Source of the DNA: Aquarana catesbeiana
Lineage: Eukaryota > Chordata > Amphibia > Anura > Ranidae
Reading direction: 5' to 3'
DNA length: 64,000 bases
Assembly: GCF_042186555.1 (NCBI RefSeq)
Contig: NC_133332.1
Location: 126,947,875 to 127,011,874, forward strand
Positions within the stretch are counted from its first letter, which is position 1; every line of letters begins with the position of its first letter. The position numbers were made by a program, and so were the translations under genes. Below are positions 9,554 to 22,095 of this stretch, one piece after another. The notes under the pieces were generated by a model. The model saw only the letters and a list, made by a program, of their open reading frames with translations. It was not told the origin of the DNA and ran no database searches.

Positions 9554-12552
9554 CCACTTACCAACCGGCCCATAGCCGAATGACGGCTGCAGGGCGGTTG
9601 GATAACTCTGGGAGGACGTACTATGACGTCCTCCCAGAATTCCCTCTTGCGCGCCCCCTGGGGCGCGCACCCGAACACATCCGTGACCGCCGGGTCCAGA
9701 GGACCCGGCGCATCACGGATCCCGGTAAATGGCCGCTGATCGCAGCCGTTTACCATGTGATCGCGCCGTCAAATGACGGCGCGATCACATGTAAACAGAC
9801 CGGCGTCATCTGATGACGCTGGTTCCTCTCCTCCCCTCCTGTGTACCGATCGGTACACTGTGGAGGAGAGGGGGATGGATGGATGCTGCAGCGCTGTGGG
9901 CTGGATGTGTAGTGCCCACAGCGCTGCACAGAGACATCCATCCATCCATCCATCCATGCTCAGCCATCCCTCACTACTATGCAATGCTGTGCAATACTCT
10001 GCAATACCCCCACAATACTCTGCAATGCTGTGCAATACTCTGCAATGCCCCCACAATACTCTGCAATGCTGTGCAATACTCTGCAATGCCCCCACAATAC
10101 TCTGCAATGCCCCCACAATACTCTGCAATGCTGTGCAATACTCTGCAATGCCCCCACAATACTGTGCAATGCCCCCACAATACTCTGCAATGCCCGCACA
10201 ATACTCTGCAATGCTGTGCAATACTCTGCAATGCCCCCACAATACTCTGCAATGCCCCCGCCATACTCTGCCATGCCCCCGCCATACTCTGCCATGCCCC
10301 CGCCATACTCTGCCATGCCCCCGCCATACTCTGCCATACCCCACCATACTCTGCCATACCCCGCCATACTCCGCAATACCCCGCCATACTCCGCCATACC
10401 CCGCCATACTCCGCCATACCCCGCCATACTCCGCCATACTCCGCCATACCCCGCCATACTCTGCAATACCCTGCCATACCCCGCCATACTCCGCAATACC
10501 CCGCCATACTCCGCAATACCCCGCCATACCCTGCCATGCTGAGCCATGCTCAGCTGTACTCGGCCTCTGTATGTGGCCAGGCTGTGGAAGTCTCACACAT
10601 GTGGTATCGCCGTACTCAGGAGGAGCAGGAGAATCTATTTTGGGGTGTCATTTTTGGTATGTACATGTTATGTGGTAGAAATATTGTATAAATGGACAAC
10701 TTTGTGTTAAAAAAAAAGAAGCATTTTAACCACTTCCCGCCCGCCGGCCGTCATACAACGTCCTTGACTTTGTGCGGAGATATCTGAATGATGGTTGCAG
10801 CTACAGGCATCATTCAGATATCAGCTTTTTCAGCCGGCGATTCCCTACACCATGAGAATGATCATAGCAGCTGTTCCACTGCATGATCGTTCTTACGGGA
10901 GGTGAGAGGGGATGTCCCCCCCCTCCCACGCTTCTACCGACTCACCGCTACGATCGAAGCCAGGATCGTTTTTTTTTTTTTTTAATTTCAGGCTTCCCAG
11001 CCTAGAGGTGAGATGTGGGGTCTTATTGACCCCATATCTCACTGTAAAGAGGACCTGTCATGCCATATTCCTATTACAAGGATGTTTATATTCCTTGTAA
11101 TAGGAATAAAAGTGGTCAAAAATTTTTTTTTTTGGGAAAAAAGCATCAAACTAAAATAAATAAAGTAAAATGAACAATAAAAAAAAAAAAAATTTTTAAA
11201 GCGCTCCTGTCCCTGTGTGCTCGCATGCAGAAGCGAACGCATACGTAAGTCCCGTCCACATATGAAAACGGTGTTCAAACCACACATGTGAGGTATCGCT
11301 GCGATCGGTAGAGCGAGAGCAATAATTTTGGCCCTAGACCTCCTCTGTAACTCAAAACATGTAACCAGTAAAAAATTTTAAAGCGTCGCCTATGGGGATT
11401 TTTGAGTAGCAAAGTTTGGCGCCATTCCACAAGCGCGTGCAATTTTGAAAGGTGACATGTTGGGTATCTATTTACTCGGCGTAACTTCATCTTTCACATT
11501 ATGCAAAAACATTAGGCTAACTTTACTGTTTTGGTTTTTGTAAAGCACAAAACTTTTTTTTTTTCCAAAAAAAAGCGTTAAAAAATTGCTGTGCAAATAC
11601 CATGCGAGATAAAAAGTTGCAACGACAGCCATTGTATTCTCTAGGGTCTTTGCTAAAAAAACATATATAATGTTTTGGGGTTCTATGTAATTTTCTAGCT
11701 AATAAATGATGATTTTTACATGTAGGAGAGAAATGTCAGAATTGGCCTGGGTGCTCCAGAACGCCTGAAGGTGCTCCCCTGCATGTTGGGCCTCTGTATG
11801 TGGCCACGCTGTGTAAAAGTCTCACACATGTGGTATCGCCGTACTCGGGAGTAATAGCAGAATGTGTTTTGGGGTGTAATTTGTGGTATGCATATGCGGT
11901 GTGTGAGAAATAACCTGCTAATATGACAATTTTGTGGGAAAAAAAAAAAAAGTAAAAAAAAAAACCTTGATTTTGCAAAGAATTGTGGGAAAAAATGACA
12001 ACTTCAAAAAACTCACCATGCATCTTTCTAAATACCTTGAAATGTCTTCTTTCCAAAAAGGGGTCATTTGGGGGGTATTTGTACTTTTCTGGAATGTTAG
12101 GGTCTCAAGAAATTAGATAGGCCGTCAGTACTTCAGGTGTGATCAATTTTCAGATATTCGCACCATAGCTTTTGGACTCTATAACTTTCACAAAGACCAA
12201 ATAATATCCACCGATTTGGGTTAATTTTACCAAAGATATGTAGCGGTATAAATTTTGGTCAAAATATATGAAGAAAAATTACTAATTTGCAAAATATTAT
12301 AACAGAAATGAAGAAAATTGTATTTTTTTACAGATTTTTCGGTCTTTTTTCTTTTACGGCGCAAAAAATAAAGAACCCAGCGGTGATTAAATACCACCAA
12401 AAGAAAGCTCCATTTGTGTGAAAAAAAGGACAAAAATTTCATATAGATACAGTGTTGCATGACTGAGTAATTGTCATTCAAAATGTGAGAGCACCAAAAG
12501 CTGAAAATTGGTCTGGTTAGGAAGGGGGTTTAAGTGCCCAGTTGTCAAGTGG
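9554..12552. mobile_element. piggyBac-type element(s), TTAA-flanked, composite
   Basis: TTAA at 9550-9553 and 12553-12556 flanks inverted ends CCACTTACCAACC and GTTGTCAAGTGG. A second left end, TTAA followed by CCACTTCCCGCCCGCCGG, begins at 10726. Two related segments (about 10562-10720 and 11790-11960, both with CTCACACATGTGGTATCGCC) recur inside. The interval is therefore best read as one element inserted in or duplicated within a relative; which right end belongs to which is unclear. No transposase is present. Long open frames at 9769-10691 are minisatellite. Confidence 0.65.
9973..10545. repeat. Minisatellite, 20/21-bp units decaying to 10-bp units
   Basis: The left half alternates units such as CTCTGCAATGCCCCCACAATA (21 bp) and CTCTGCAATGCTGTGCAATA (20 bp). 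From about 10255 the units shift to CCGCCATA/CTCCGCCATA types with 10-bp periodicity. All six long open frames across it (up to about 300 residues) are translated repeat. Confidence 0.9.
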
Positions 12553-12923
12553 TTAAACTGGAATCCCCAAAGTCTGTGATTTTTACACTGTTTCTGGCAG
12601 CTCTACAACCAATAATTTTGCCTCACACTTAAAATATTTATTAGGATAACATTGCCCTCATCTTTCCAATCCCATGCATATTGCCACTACTGACTGCAGA
12701 TCATGGTTGAACTCCTCTGCTGTGTGCTGTTCTCATATGCCCCAGTAGGAAAGTTGTCTACTTGCAAACCTACAACAAGCAAGCAAACATGAACATTTAT
12801 TTAAATATTGCTAAATGTTTCAATAATATTGTGAGCTTATAAAGTGCAAATCCCCCTGCACTCTTAATATATCAAATATAGAGAAGTATATTACATTTAC
12901 ATAGTATTGTGCTGCTACTTTAA

Positions 12924-13881
12924 CCACTTCAGCCCTGGAAGATTTGACTGCTGAATGACCGGCTATTTTTTGAGATTCGGCACTGCGTTGCTTTAACTGA
13001 CAATTGCGTGGTCGTGCGATGCTGCACCCAAACAAAATTGACTTCCTTTTTTCCCACAAATAGAGCTTTCTTTTGGTGGTATTTGATAGCGTCTGCGTTT
13101 TTTATTTTTTGCACTATAAACAAAAAAGAGCGACAATTTTGAAAAAACACAATATTTTGTACTTTTTGCTATAATAAATATCTCCATTTTTTTTTTTAAA
13201 AAGCACGTTTTTTCTCAGTTTAGGCTGGTATGTATTCTTCTACATGTTATTGGTAAAAAAAAATTGCAATAAGCAATTGCAAAAATTGCAATTGCGCAAA
13301 AGTTATAGCGTCTACAAAATAGGGGATAGATTTATATCATTTTTATTTATTTATTTTTTTTTACTAGTAATGGCGGCGATCTGCAATTTTTATTGTGACT
13401 GTGACATTATGGCGGACACATCGGACAATTTTGACACATTTTTGGGACCACTGACATTTATACAGCGATCAGTGCTATAAAAATGCACTGAATACTGTAA
13501 AAATGTACTGGCAGTGAAGGGGTTAACACTAGGGGGCGATCAAGGGGTTAACTGTGTTCCCTGGGTGGTGATTCTAACTGTAGGGGGAGGGGACTGACTA
13601 GAGGAAGTGACGGATCGTAGTTCCTAGCTAATAGGAACACACGATCTGTCACTCCTCTCAGAACAGAACAGGGAAGTGTGTGTTTACACACACTCGTCCC
13701 TGTTCTGTGTCTCTGTGTCTCGTGCTCACGATCGCTCGTGGTCGGCGGTCATCGCGACCATCGGGCAGTGGACGCACGCGCGCCTGCTATCCCGATCCCG
13801 CGAGCCGACGTATAGCTACGACGGTTCAAGGGATCGTGCCGACCTGCCGCCGTAAAATGACGGTGGCTGGTCGGCAAGCGG
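12924..13881. mobile_element. piggyBac-type non-autonomous element with TTAA target sites
   Basis: TTAA at 12920-12923 and 13882-13885 flanks inverted ends CCACTTCAGCCC and GGTCGGCAAGCGG. The element is 958 bp and noncoding. Its right third is GC-rich (13690-13860) while the rest is AT-rich, as in the neighbouring element at 9554-12552. The shared CCACTT terminus suggests one transposase source. Confidence 0.7.
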
Positions 13882-13889
13882 TTAAAATG

Positions 13890-15110
13890 AATAACTGTCA
13901 CGTGACAGTGAAAACACGTGAAAATACAAAAAAACATAAATTGCATGTAAATGTAAGTCCACAGTAGCGTAACTTATAAGTCAATCTTCAATAATCAAAA
14001 ATTAATAGCTTAAACAAAGTCCAAACAAGTCATCATAAAGAAAGTCCATGCAATTGTATAGAACACCGTGATATCCAACTGAAGGTGAGTCACCAAATCT
14101 TCCACCACCGCCGTGTGCCAAAACTGACCCACAGCTTATATAGGAAAGCAACTCACCGGATCATATTGCCCCCCATTCTCATGAGCGGGCAAATACACCT
14201 AATAATTTGATCTGGTCCTAGCAAACACTGTGAGTTTTCAATCTGTGTTTGGGGTGCCATTAACAATGTAACCGTAATGTAATGTTAAAAACGCCATAAA
14301 TCTCAAAGGCAGTGCATTTTAATCGTGGTGCGGGAAACGCACACTGGACATGCCTTTCCTGTGCTGCTTTCTGGTGTGAGCGAGCCCCTAGGAAAGAAAA
14401 GGTGAAATTTGCAATAGTTGCGATTTGTTTGAGCATCTCGTCCTAATAATATGATTTAGGTGGTAGGCTAGCAAGCACTTTTAAAAAGAGTTTATCATGG
14501 TTGATGGTTCAAAGAGTAAAAAAGTATTTTGATTAAGCATGTGCTGCACCATAGCATAAAAAAGAAAAGCCATTGCAGGCTCAATCAATGCCTGACCTAA
14601 GTTCCCTGAAAACTCATCTACAGCAAGAAGAGGTCTTTAACTATTTTAAACTTGATTTAATTAATACCTTTTAGAATTTATCCAACACCCATTAAAACAC
14701 AGATGACATAATTTAGTGAAGAACAAGGATAGAAAATCATTCTCTGTTACCACTGTCTGCTTTTTTAATTACCCTAGATGTTAATGAGGCTTAAAATAAT
14801 TTCTTTTTGGTATTAATCACTGGTAAAGGCTGGCAAATATGAGTCATTATGTCCTTATTTTTAATACAAACAAAAGCATAATTAGTGAAATGCTTCCAAA
14901 GGTTATGTATTATGATCTAAATTTAATAAGACATTTTCCAGTGGTTTATCTAAAGTTTTTTTTTCTTTTTTTTGCTGAATTTTGTAATAGTCCCACATAA
15001 TTCCCTAATAATAATATGGGTTAGTTGGAGGATTAATTGTGAGACACCTAACCTGTCATAATGTTATCATTTTCAGTTAACATGAGCAAAACAGTTCACA
15101 ATCTGAATAT
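13890..15110. other. No recognisable feature
   Basis: No convincing coding frame, terminal repeat or RNA motif on either strand. Confidence 0.4.
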
Positions 15111-15226
15111 ATATGTAGCACTGACCCCCGACGGAGCTGCTGGTATTTGATTGGGCCTGTACTCTGCTCTCACACCCCCTTTAACTTTACTCAATCCCCT
15201 TGACACAACTGTGGTGCAGTGTTATG

Positions 15227-15518
15227 CCCTGTACACATGGTCGGATTTTCCGACGGAAAATGTGTGATAGGACCTTGTTGTCGGAAATTCCGACCATGTG
15301 TAGGCTCCATCACACATTTTCCATCGGATTTTCCGACACACAAAGTTTGAGAGCAGGCTATAAAATTTTCCGACAACAAAATCCGTTGTCGGAAATTCCA
15401 ATCGTGTGTACACAAATCCGACGGACAAAGTGCCACGCATGCTCAGAATAAATAAAGAGATGAAAGCTGTTGGCCACTGCCCCGTTTAGAGTCACGACCT
15501 ACGTGTTTTTACGTCAAC
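15227..15518 (-). mobile_element. Harbinger-type MITE fragment inside the solo LTR
   Basis: One end reads TGCCCTGTACACATGGTCGG after TTA. The body contains the same TCGGAAATTCCGA modules as the 18092 and 22637 copies and stops at the family's ACGTCA segment, so the other end is missing. Confidence 0.65.
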
Positions 15519-16550
15519 GTACCTTTGTTATTACCTGGGTATCCGATGTTCCACCTGCTAGAAAAAGGAACAACACTCCACACAAGTTGTACTTAACCAG
15601 GAACGTAACTTTTACTGGAATTAGTATAAAAGTTGTATTACAATATTTGGTCTGTCACAGAAACATAGTGCAACAGCCCAATAAGTACACACAATAATTG
15701 GTACACATAAAGTTATATTAAATGGTCTCTGGAAGTGCGTCTCCAAGTGGGACTAATGCCAGAATGGGAAATAACTTAATTCTAGGCACCTTCCCACTTC
15801 CAGTGCACGCTTGTAACTACAAGAAGACAACGTTATTAATATAGCATAAATGCAATTCCCTAGGGGGCTCCTCCTGCTTTAGAGTGTAAACTCTCTATTA
15901 ACCAGCAATTAGGATGCAAGGCCTTGCAATGAAATAGGCAGTCTTTTCTTTGTCTTCTATCTTCTGCTAGCTATTTACGAATCATAAATTGTAATCCAAC
16001 AGTTGAATAAACCAGGGTTAAATAAAGTAGATATTCTTGTAGTGTAGTAACCTGTAACTGTCTCCGATGCAATTAACTTTGTGTAACACAGTGCTAATAG
16101 TGCAGTGAAGGGTAGGCTTGAGGCCTATTTGAACTCAGTCTCTAGTTCCTTCAATTCTCCTGTGTGGGACTACAGGTCCCAGCACACTGTGTTACAGAAT
16201 CAGGTGTGTAAAAGTGCTTTAGGAAAACTTTGGGCAGCAGCCCTCTCACCCAACTAGGTCTGTGTAGCAGGACAGCTCTGCTCCGGTGCAGTGGGCCTTG
16301 CTTCCCGCCGGCCGGCGCTGTTGCACCGCTCCGCAAGAAACCGGAACCCTCTGATGACTCCAACAGTCGTCTCCAGATCCTTCTGAATTTTGTCCCAGCG
16401 TCTCTACAACTCACTGGTGCACAGCAGAGTTGCTGATGGTGCCGCAGTAGGTGTAGGCCGCGCTCTCTGGAACACTTCCGCACAGGTCCTCACAGGTCCT
16501 CACGACAGGCTACGCGTCCAGAAGAGACCCAAGATGGCCGCACAAAGCCT

Positions 16551-16557
16551 TTTTATA
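16551..16557 (-). promoter_or_regulatory. TATA box of the putative solo LTR
   Basis: TATAAAA on the - strand, inside an interval with LTR-like ends. A GC-rich stretch follows downstream, as in LTR R regions. Confidence 0.4.
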
Positions 16558-16801
16558 GCCTACCCAGCATGTCATTCAGTACTGAGTCTTGCTGGGTAAA
16601 TCACTCGGCATTCTGGGTAGGTAGTTAGTGTGAAAAGTAAATAAACAGTCACTTCCTGTCAAATTTTCTCACATTCTTGAAAAAGTAAAATAAAACAAAG
16701 TCCATTCACCAATTTGGCCACTAGGAGGTGCCACATACTAAATTATAATACTGTTCATAGACCAACATTTCATTATATTAGTAGGCAAAAATGCTGGCGC
16801 T

Positions 16802-16804
<3 letters not shown>

Positions 16805-16865
<61 letters not shown>
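16805..16865. repeat. (TA)n microsatellite
   Basis: About 30 uninterrupted TA units directly abutting the end of the putative LTR. Confidence 0.95.
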
Positions 16866-16867
<2 letters not shown>

Positions 16868-16869
16868 CA

Positions 16870-17838
16870 CATTCGATTTAAGAGAAGAATAGCTGTACTT
16901 CTCTTAAATCAAATGGAACAATAAATATTTTTCAGAAATTCCTTGCTTTTTGTTTATTTTTGTTGAATTCCAGGGACCGACTAGGTTATATCCTTACACA
17001 TTAATTAACTCTTCTCAGTGTTGCCCATTGACAAATTTATATAATATACATTATAAATATAAATTCTCACTACCGGGGAGAGCAACATAAATAAATAAAA
17101 ACCCAACAGGAGATTAAATCTGTTCCCTACTCTAAAATTAGGGAATTACTGAAACATTGGGCTATAGATGCACTTTAGAGGTTTTTAAACATCTTAAGAA
17201 TTACACATACATTCATCTACTTTAGCTAGGACTATTCGTGTCACAGCACAAATTGATGGGACTATGGGACTATGCCACTTTCTAACTTACAATTTTGAAG
17301 CCACAGTAAAATTGATTGACATATTCATCCCTGAGCAGCTTTTTGAGGAGTGAATTATATGACTAAATATGGCAAATGTACAATGACAACTAATCAATAC
17401 ACAGCTCAGCAGGAAACATATTAATCTGATAATGCAGCTTTCATACTCATTATCCAGTCATCCAAGCTTGATTTAACTCCAGCAGTGGAGAGAAACAAAA
17501 AACATGCTCTGTAATGTGACAGAGTATGCTGCGTGTAAAAAACAGTGATGGCTATAGTCCATTACAATCAAATAGACGTAAAAGTTTAGATTAGCCTGAC
17601 CACTGAAAGTTTTTTTGAAATTGGGTTGTTATGGCTTATATTTTATATAATTGTTTTTTGGTATCCATTTAGCTAAAGGACAGTGCTGAAATATCTTATT
17701 AAACAGAAATTTTGCACTCTCTTTTCCAATATTTGAGATTTTATAGGACATTTGTGACCAAATAAAAGAGAGCATTATTGGACATGGAACTACAATGGAC
17801 TATAATCATATTTTATTTTTTATGCTCTGGTTTTCACC
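16870..17838. other. No recognisable feature
   Basis: AT-rich sequence without coding or repeat signals I can support. Confidence 0.4.
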
Positions 17839-18091
17839 TACAGTGCCTTGCAAAAGTATTCACCCCCCTTGGCCTTTTACCTATTTTGTTACATTACAGC
17901 CTTTAGTTCAATTAAGTACAATTAGAAAAATATATACATAAAACTATTTTTCTAAATAAAAAAACTGATAATTGTCATGTGCGTATGTATTCACCCCCTT
18001 TGTTATGAAGCCCGAAAAAAGCTCCGGTGCAACCAATTATCTTTAGAAGTCACATAATTAGTGAAATTATGTCTACATGTGTGCAATCTAA

Positions 18092-18526
18092 TAGGGCGTA
18101 CACACGGTCGGACTTTGTTCGGACATTCCGACAACAAAATCCTAGGATTTTTTCCGACGGATGTTGGCTCAAACTTGTCTTGCATACACACGGTCACACA
18201 AAGTTGTCGGAAAAATCCGATCGTTCTGAACGCGGTGACGTAAAACACGTATGTTGGGACTGTAAACGGGGCAGTGGCCAATAGCTTTCATCTCTTTATT
18301 TATTCTGAGCATGCGTGGCACTTTGTCCGTCGGATTTGTGTACACACGATCGGAATTTCCGACAACGGATTTTGTTGTCGGAAAATTTTATCTCCTGCTC
18401 TCCAACTTTGTGTGTCGGAAAATCCGATGGAAAATGTCCAATGGAGCCCACACATCGTCGGAATGTCTGACAACACGCTCCGATCGGACATTTTCCATCG
18501 GAAAATCCGACCGTGTGTACGGGGCA
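18092..18526. mobile_element. Harbinger-type MITE, complete, in the Tc1
   Basis: TAA at 18089-18091 and 18527-18529 flanks the element, the 3-bp TWA target duplication of PIF/Harbinger transposons. Inner terminal sequence is GTACACACGGTCGGA against TCCGACCGTGTGTAC. Removing the insert rejoins Tc1 sequence on both sides, which gives the order of events. The interior is built of repeated TCGGAA/TTCCGA modules, so several nested hairpins are possible. Open frames here are shadows. Confidence 0.75.
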
Positions 18527-18624
18527 TAAGTGTCACATGATCTGTCATTACATATACACACCTTTTTGAAAGGCTCCAGGGGCTGCAACACCTAAGCAAG
18601 AGGTACCACTAACCAAACACTGCC

Positions 18625-19632
18625 ATGAAGACCAAGGAATTCTCCAAACAAGTAAGGGACAATGTTGTTGAGAAGTCAGGGTTAGGTTATAAAAAAATAT
18701 CCAAATCTTTGATAATCCCTAGGAGCACCATCAAATATATCTTAACCAAATGGAAAGAACATGGAACAACAGCAAACCTGCCAAGAGACGGCCGCACACC
18801 AAAACTCACGGAACGGGCAAGGAGGGCATTAATCAGAGAGGCACACAGAGACCTCAGGTAACCCTGGAGGAGCTGCAGAGTTCCACAGCAGAGAATAGAG
18901 TACCTATACATAGGATGACAATAAGCTATACACTCCATAGAGTGGGGCTTTATGGCAGAGTGGCCAGAAGGAAGCCATTACTTTCAGCAAAAAACAAAAT
19001 GGCACGTTTTGAGTTTGTGAAAAGGCATGTGGGAGACTCCCAAAATGTATGGAGAAAGGTGCTCTGGTCTGATGAGACTAAAATTGAACTTTCTGGCCAT
19101 CAAAGAAAACACTATGTCTGGCGCAAACCCATCACATCACCCAAAGAACACCATCCCCACAGTGAAACATGGTGGTGGCTGCATCATGCTGTGGGGATGT
19201 TTTTCAGCAGTCGGGACTGGGAAACTGGTTAGAGTTGAGGGAAAGATGGATGGTCCTAAATACAGGGATATTCTTGAGCAAAACCTATACCACTCTGTGT
19301 GTGATTTGAGGCTAGGACAGAGGTTCACCTTCCAGCAGGACAATGACCCCAAACACACTGCTAAAGCAACACTTGGGTGGTTTAAGGGGAAAAATCTAAA
19401 TGTGTTGGAATGGCCTAGTCAAAGTCCAGACCTCAATCCAATAGCAAATCTGTGGTCAGACTTAAAGATTGCTGTTCACAAGCGCAAACCATCTAACTTG
19501 AAAGAGCTAGAGCAGTTTTGCAAGGAGGAATGGGCAAAAATCCCAGTGGTAAGATGTGGAAAGCTCATAGAGACTTATCCAAAGCGACTTGGAGCTGTGA
19601 TGGCCGCAAAAGGTGGCTCTACAAAGTATTGA
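18625..19632 (+). pseudogene. Tc1 transposase (DDE, frameshifted, catalytic Glu lost)
   Basis: The start codon at 18625 opens a helix-turn-helix region (residues about 1-78: KEFSKQVRDNVV, then the second HTH with GRTPKLTERARR). A frame change near 18838-18850 leads to the second part, with LWSDETK (first catalytic Asp, codon 19071-19073). Another near 19120-19145 leads to the last part, with QQDNDPKHT (second Asp, codon 19339-19341) and LNPIANLWSD. The third catalytic residue, normally Glu in PIENLW, is Ala (codon 19444-19446, GCA). Spacing from the second Asp is exactly 34 residues, so the position is unambiguous. Two frameshifts and a lost Glu mean the protein is dead. Confidence 0.88.
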
Positions 19633-19640
19633 CTTTAGGG

Positions 19641-20885
19641 CCTTGGTGCAAAAGGGAAGTGTCTAGCAGGGTCAGTGTGTATTGCTGGCAGCATCTAGTA
19701 TGTACAGTGTCTGTTACCAAGAGGTGCATGTGGACAGCACCCCTGACAAGCAGAGATGACACCCTATTTAGGAATGGCTGCCCTTGGTGTCACAGACTAT
19801 ACAGCCCTTACACTTATCCAAACCTAAACTAATCCTGTGTACGTAGGGGTTATATGCTGCTTGATTTTAATCAAACATGTATCTTTTAGCTAGATGCATA
19901 AGACTCATCTAGCCTGTCAGTACATATTTTTAGCTGTGCATACTGTATTAATCAGTGTGTCCTTGGAAGTGGCGCACTGAATACAGCTGGGAGAGAAAGA
20001 TGACAATACCAGATTGTTCATCTCACCAGCGAACATTCTGATCATCAACACCTTTTGCTACAGCTTTGATGCAGATGCACCTGAAGAGCAGACAATTAGG
20101 AGCTGAAGGAGGGCTCCCATCTGGAAAGCGGGCTATACAATTTGTTCACACAATTAGAGGAGTCACGGTAGACACGCTTTGCCAGGTACTTCAACTAACA
20201 AACAGACGCCACTCTCTGCTTTTCTCATCGATTCAATAAAAGTTGCACTTTCCATGACAACACATGAATTACATGACACTTACGCCATGAATGCTAGTAT
20301 TCTTTCACTTTATTTTTTCTTATTAACATGACTCAAGGCTCGAACATAGAGCATTTTATTCTAGTTTGCCATTTTGAGCTCCTCCCGATTGCAATAGGGC
20401 TGCATTTTCATGTTTTTGTTAATGTTATTTACGGTCTTTCATTTATCCATTGATTATCCTCCTCTGATAACTCAGCGAAAGATAATGGATGTGGAGATCA
20501 ATCTGTAGTATGAGTACAAATGTACTGGTCTCCACTAATGTTTTAATTTCATTTTCAAGACCCCCAGGGCTGCACATATCAGATTACAATTGTCTTTATA
20601 AAGGTAACATTGGAAGCAGTTTTTCTCACAATTCAGGGATCCAATAGTTTAAGTTTCAAGGGAGCTAGTTGTGTTTTTAGATCACAGTGCTGTAAAGCAA
20701 ATTGAAACAATATGGACATATCCACAAAAATGTATACAATTCTGTACTAAGTGCATTAAGATATCAACAGGGAAGCTACTCTCATTATATCTAGATATAC
20801 ATAATAAAACAAGTGATTACCCAGATATGCTGCACTGCCATTTTAAATATACATTAAAAATAAGGTAAAACAATCGACTTAATAC
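19641..20885. other. No recognisable feature
   Basis: Nothing on either strand that I can name as a gene, repeat end or structural RNA. Confidence 0.4.
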
Positions 20886-20888
20886 AAT

Positions 20889-21440
20889 GACTTTATTTGA
20901 TTTTAATGACTTTATTTGACATACAAATAAAGTGAAGCAAGTGAATTATGAAATAATTGTTGTAGTGAAAGCAAAAAAGTCCAAACAGCTTCCTTAGAGG
21001 AAAAGGTGTACCAAAACAGTCCAATCCCAAATCCTTAATTAGAAGACTCCTCTGTGTGAATGCTAGCTACCACCAAAAGCACTAAGGACTCTTACCAAAT
21101 ATTAAGATCTCAGAATAAAAAATGGTCATATCACACATAAAAGTAAGCTCTCCAGCAAGGCAGCAGGACACCACCAGCCATAAAATAAATATGCCTCCTC
21201 AAATCATCAGCATACCATCATAACATGTAAAAAAAATGCTCCACATGCAGGTAAATAATTTTACATTAATTAACAAAATCAAATACTAAAAACTCGCAAA
21301 GGTAAGTAAACAAGCTTGCAAACAAGTAAATTTGTCCTCTCACCTTCACGCTATCTCACACAGAATGCGACGACACCAGCATGTCATATTTTACCCAACA
21401 TGTTTTGTCAAAGGTGACATTATCAGGGCACATCATTTTT
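20889..21440 (-). mobile_element. PLE-derived fragment with hammerhead relic
   Basis: The ribozyme relic at 21391-21432 sits near one edge of a noncoding interval ending in AATAAAGT-type tails around 20920-20934. No PLE protein is present. The outer limits are approximate and rest on the ribozyme and on composition. Confidence 0.4.
21391..21432 (-). ncRNA. Degenerate hammerhead ribozyme motif
   Basis: On the - strand: CUGAUAA (G8 to A), a 4-bp stem II (GUCA, loop CCUU, UGAC), AAAA in place of GAAA, then a minimal stem III C-AU-G and UU at the cleavage site. Stem I is at best 2-3 bp. Two core changes (G8 and G12), so activity is unlikely. Confidence 0.45.
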
Positions 21441-22095
21441 GGTTGCGCTTCAATAATTATTCTGATTTTTATTTCATGTTTTTGACTTTATTTTATCAGA
21501 ATAAAAAGTCAGCAGTTTTGACATATTTTACTTCAAGTTTATTGTCACCCAATATTTATATTTCAGCATGTTTGGCATTATATTTTACTGTATAAATATG
21601 TAAAGACTTGATAAGATAATAATTTTTAGTGAATCTGATGCAAATTTTCCTACTTGGAGATTCTTCTAGTAACAGAAAAACACCAAGCTGCTTCCTCTTA
21701 GTTAATAGTTTTTTGAACAGCCAACTAAAGGCATGGTAGACTGACAACGCTTCAACTATTTAGGAGTTAGCAGCTTAGTGTTGTCAGTCTGCAACAATAA
21801 GTGCTGAAGCAGAATCTCCACTTAAGAATAGATTCAACAGATTCACAAAAATGATTTGTTTAAGAAAACATGGGAGACATGTTCCCAAACATACTGAAAA
21901 ATTGATTTGGGTATTTCATACATGTTAATGTAAAACCCCAGCAAATGTTTCTGATTTTGAGTAGATTGGGGAAGGGTTAAAACCTCGGGTTGGATATTTA
22001 TTGTTGCCTGTGTCAACAGGTAGGAGATTTCCCCTCACCTACAGCATGTCTATAGCAACATATGGGAGAAAATCTCTGAAATGGGGACAAGGATA

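Larger units (their letters stand above)
15114..16804 (-). mobile_element. Probable solo LTR (minus strand), interrupted by a MITE
   Basis: Read on the - strand the interval starts TGTAGCGCCAGC and ends GTCAGTGCTACA, the TG...CA ends of a long terminal repeat. A TATAAAA box lies at 16551-16557, about 250 bases into the element and followed by GC-richer sequence, as expected of an LTR promoter. Flanks are ATATA on one side and a (TA)n run on the other, so the target duplication cannot be proved. No gag, pol or second LTR is nearby. The class (Gypsy or ERV) is undetermined. Confidence 0.45.
17841..19640 (+). mobile_element. Tc1-like DNA transposon, split by a MITE, right end lost
   Basis: The left terminus CAGTGCCTTGCAAAAGTATT follows TA at 17839-17840, a well-known vertebrate Tc1 end. 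The transposase relic is at 18625-19632. The expected right inverted repeat is absent: similarity stops soon after the transposase stop codon, so the right end is truncated. A 435-bp MITE flanked by TAA sits in the 5' untranslated part. Confidence 0.85.

Noticed and set aside
9769..10691. Long open frames of 186-301 residues on both strands
   Set aside because: They are translations of the 10/20/21-bp minisatellite; several frames are open at once and the peptides are periodic.
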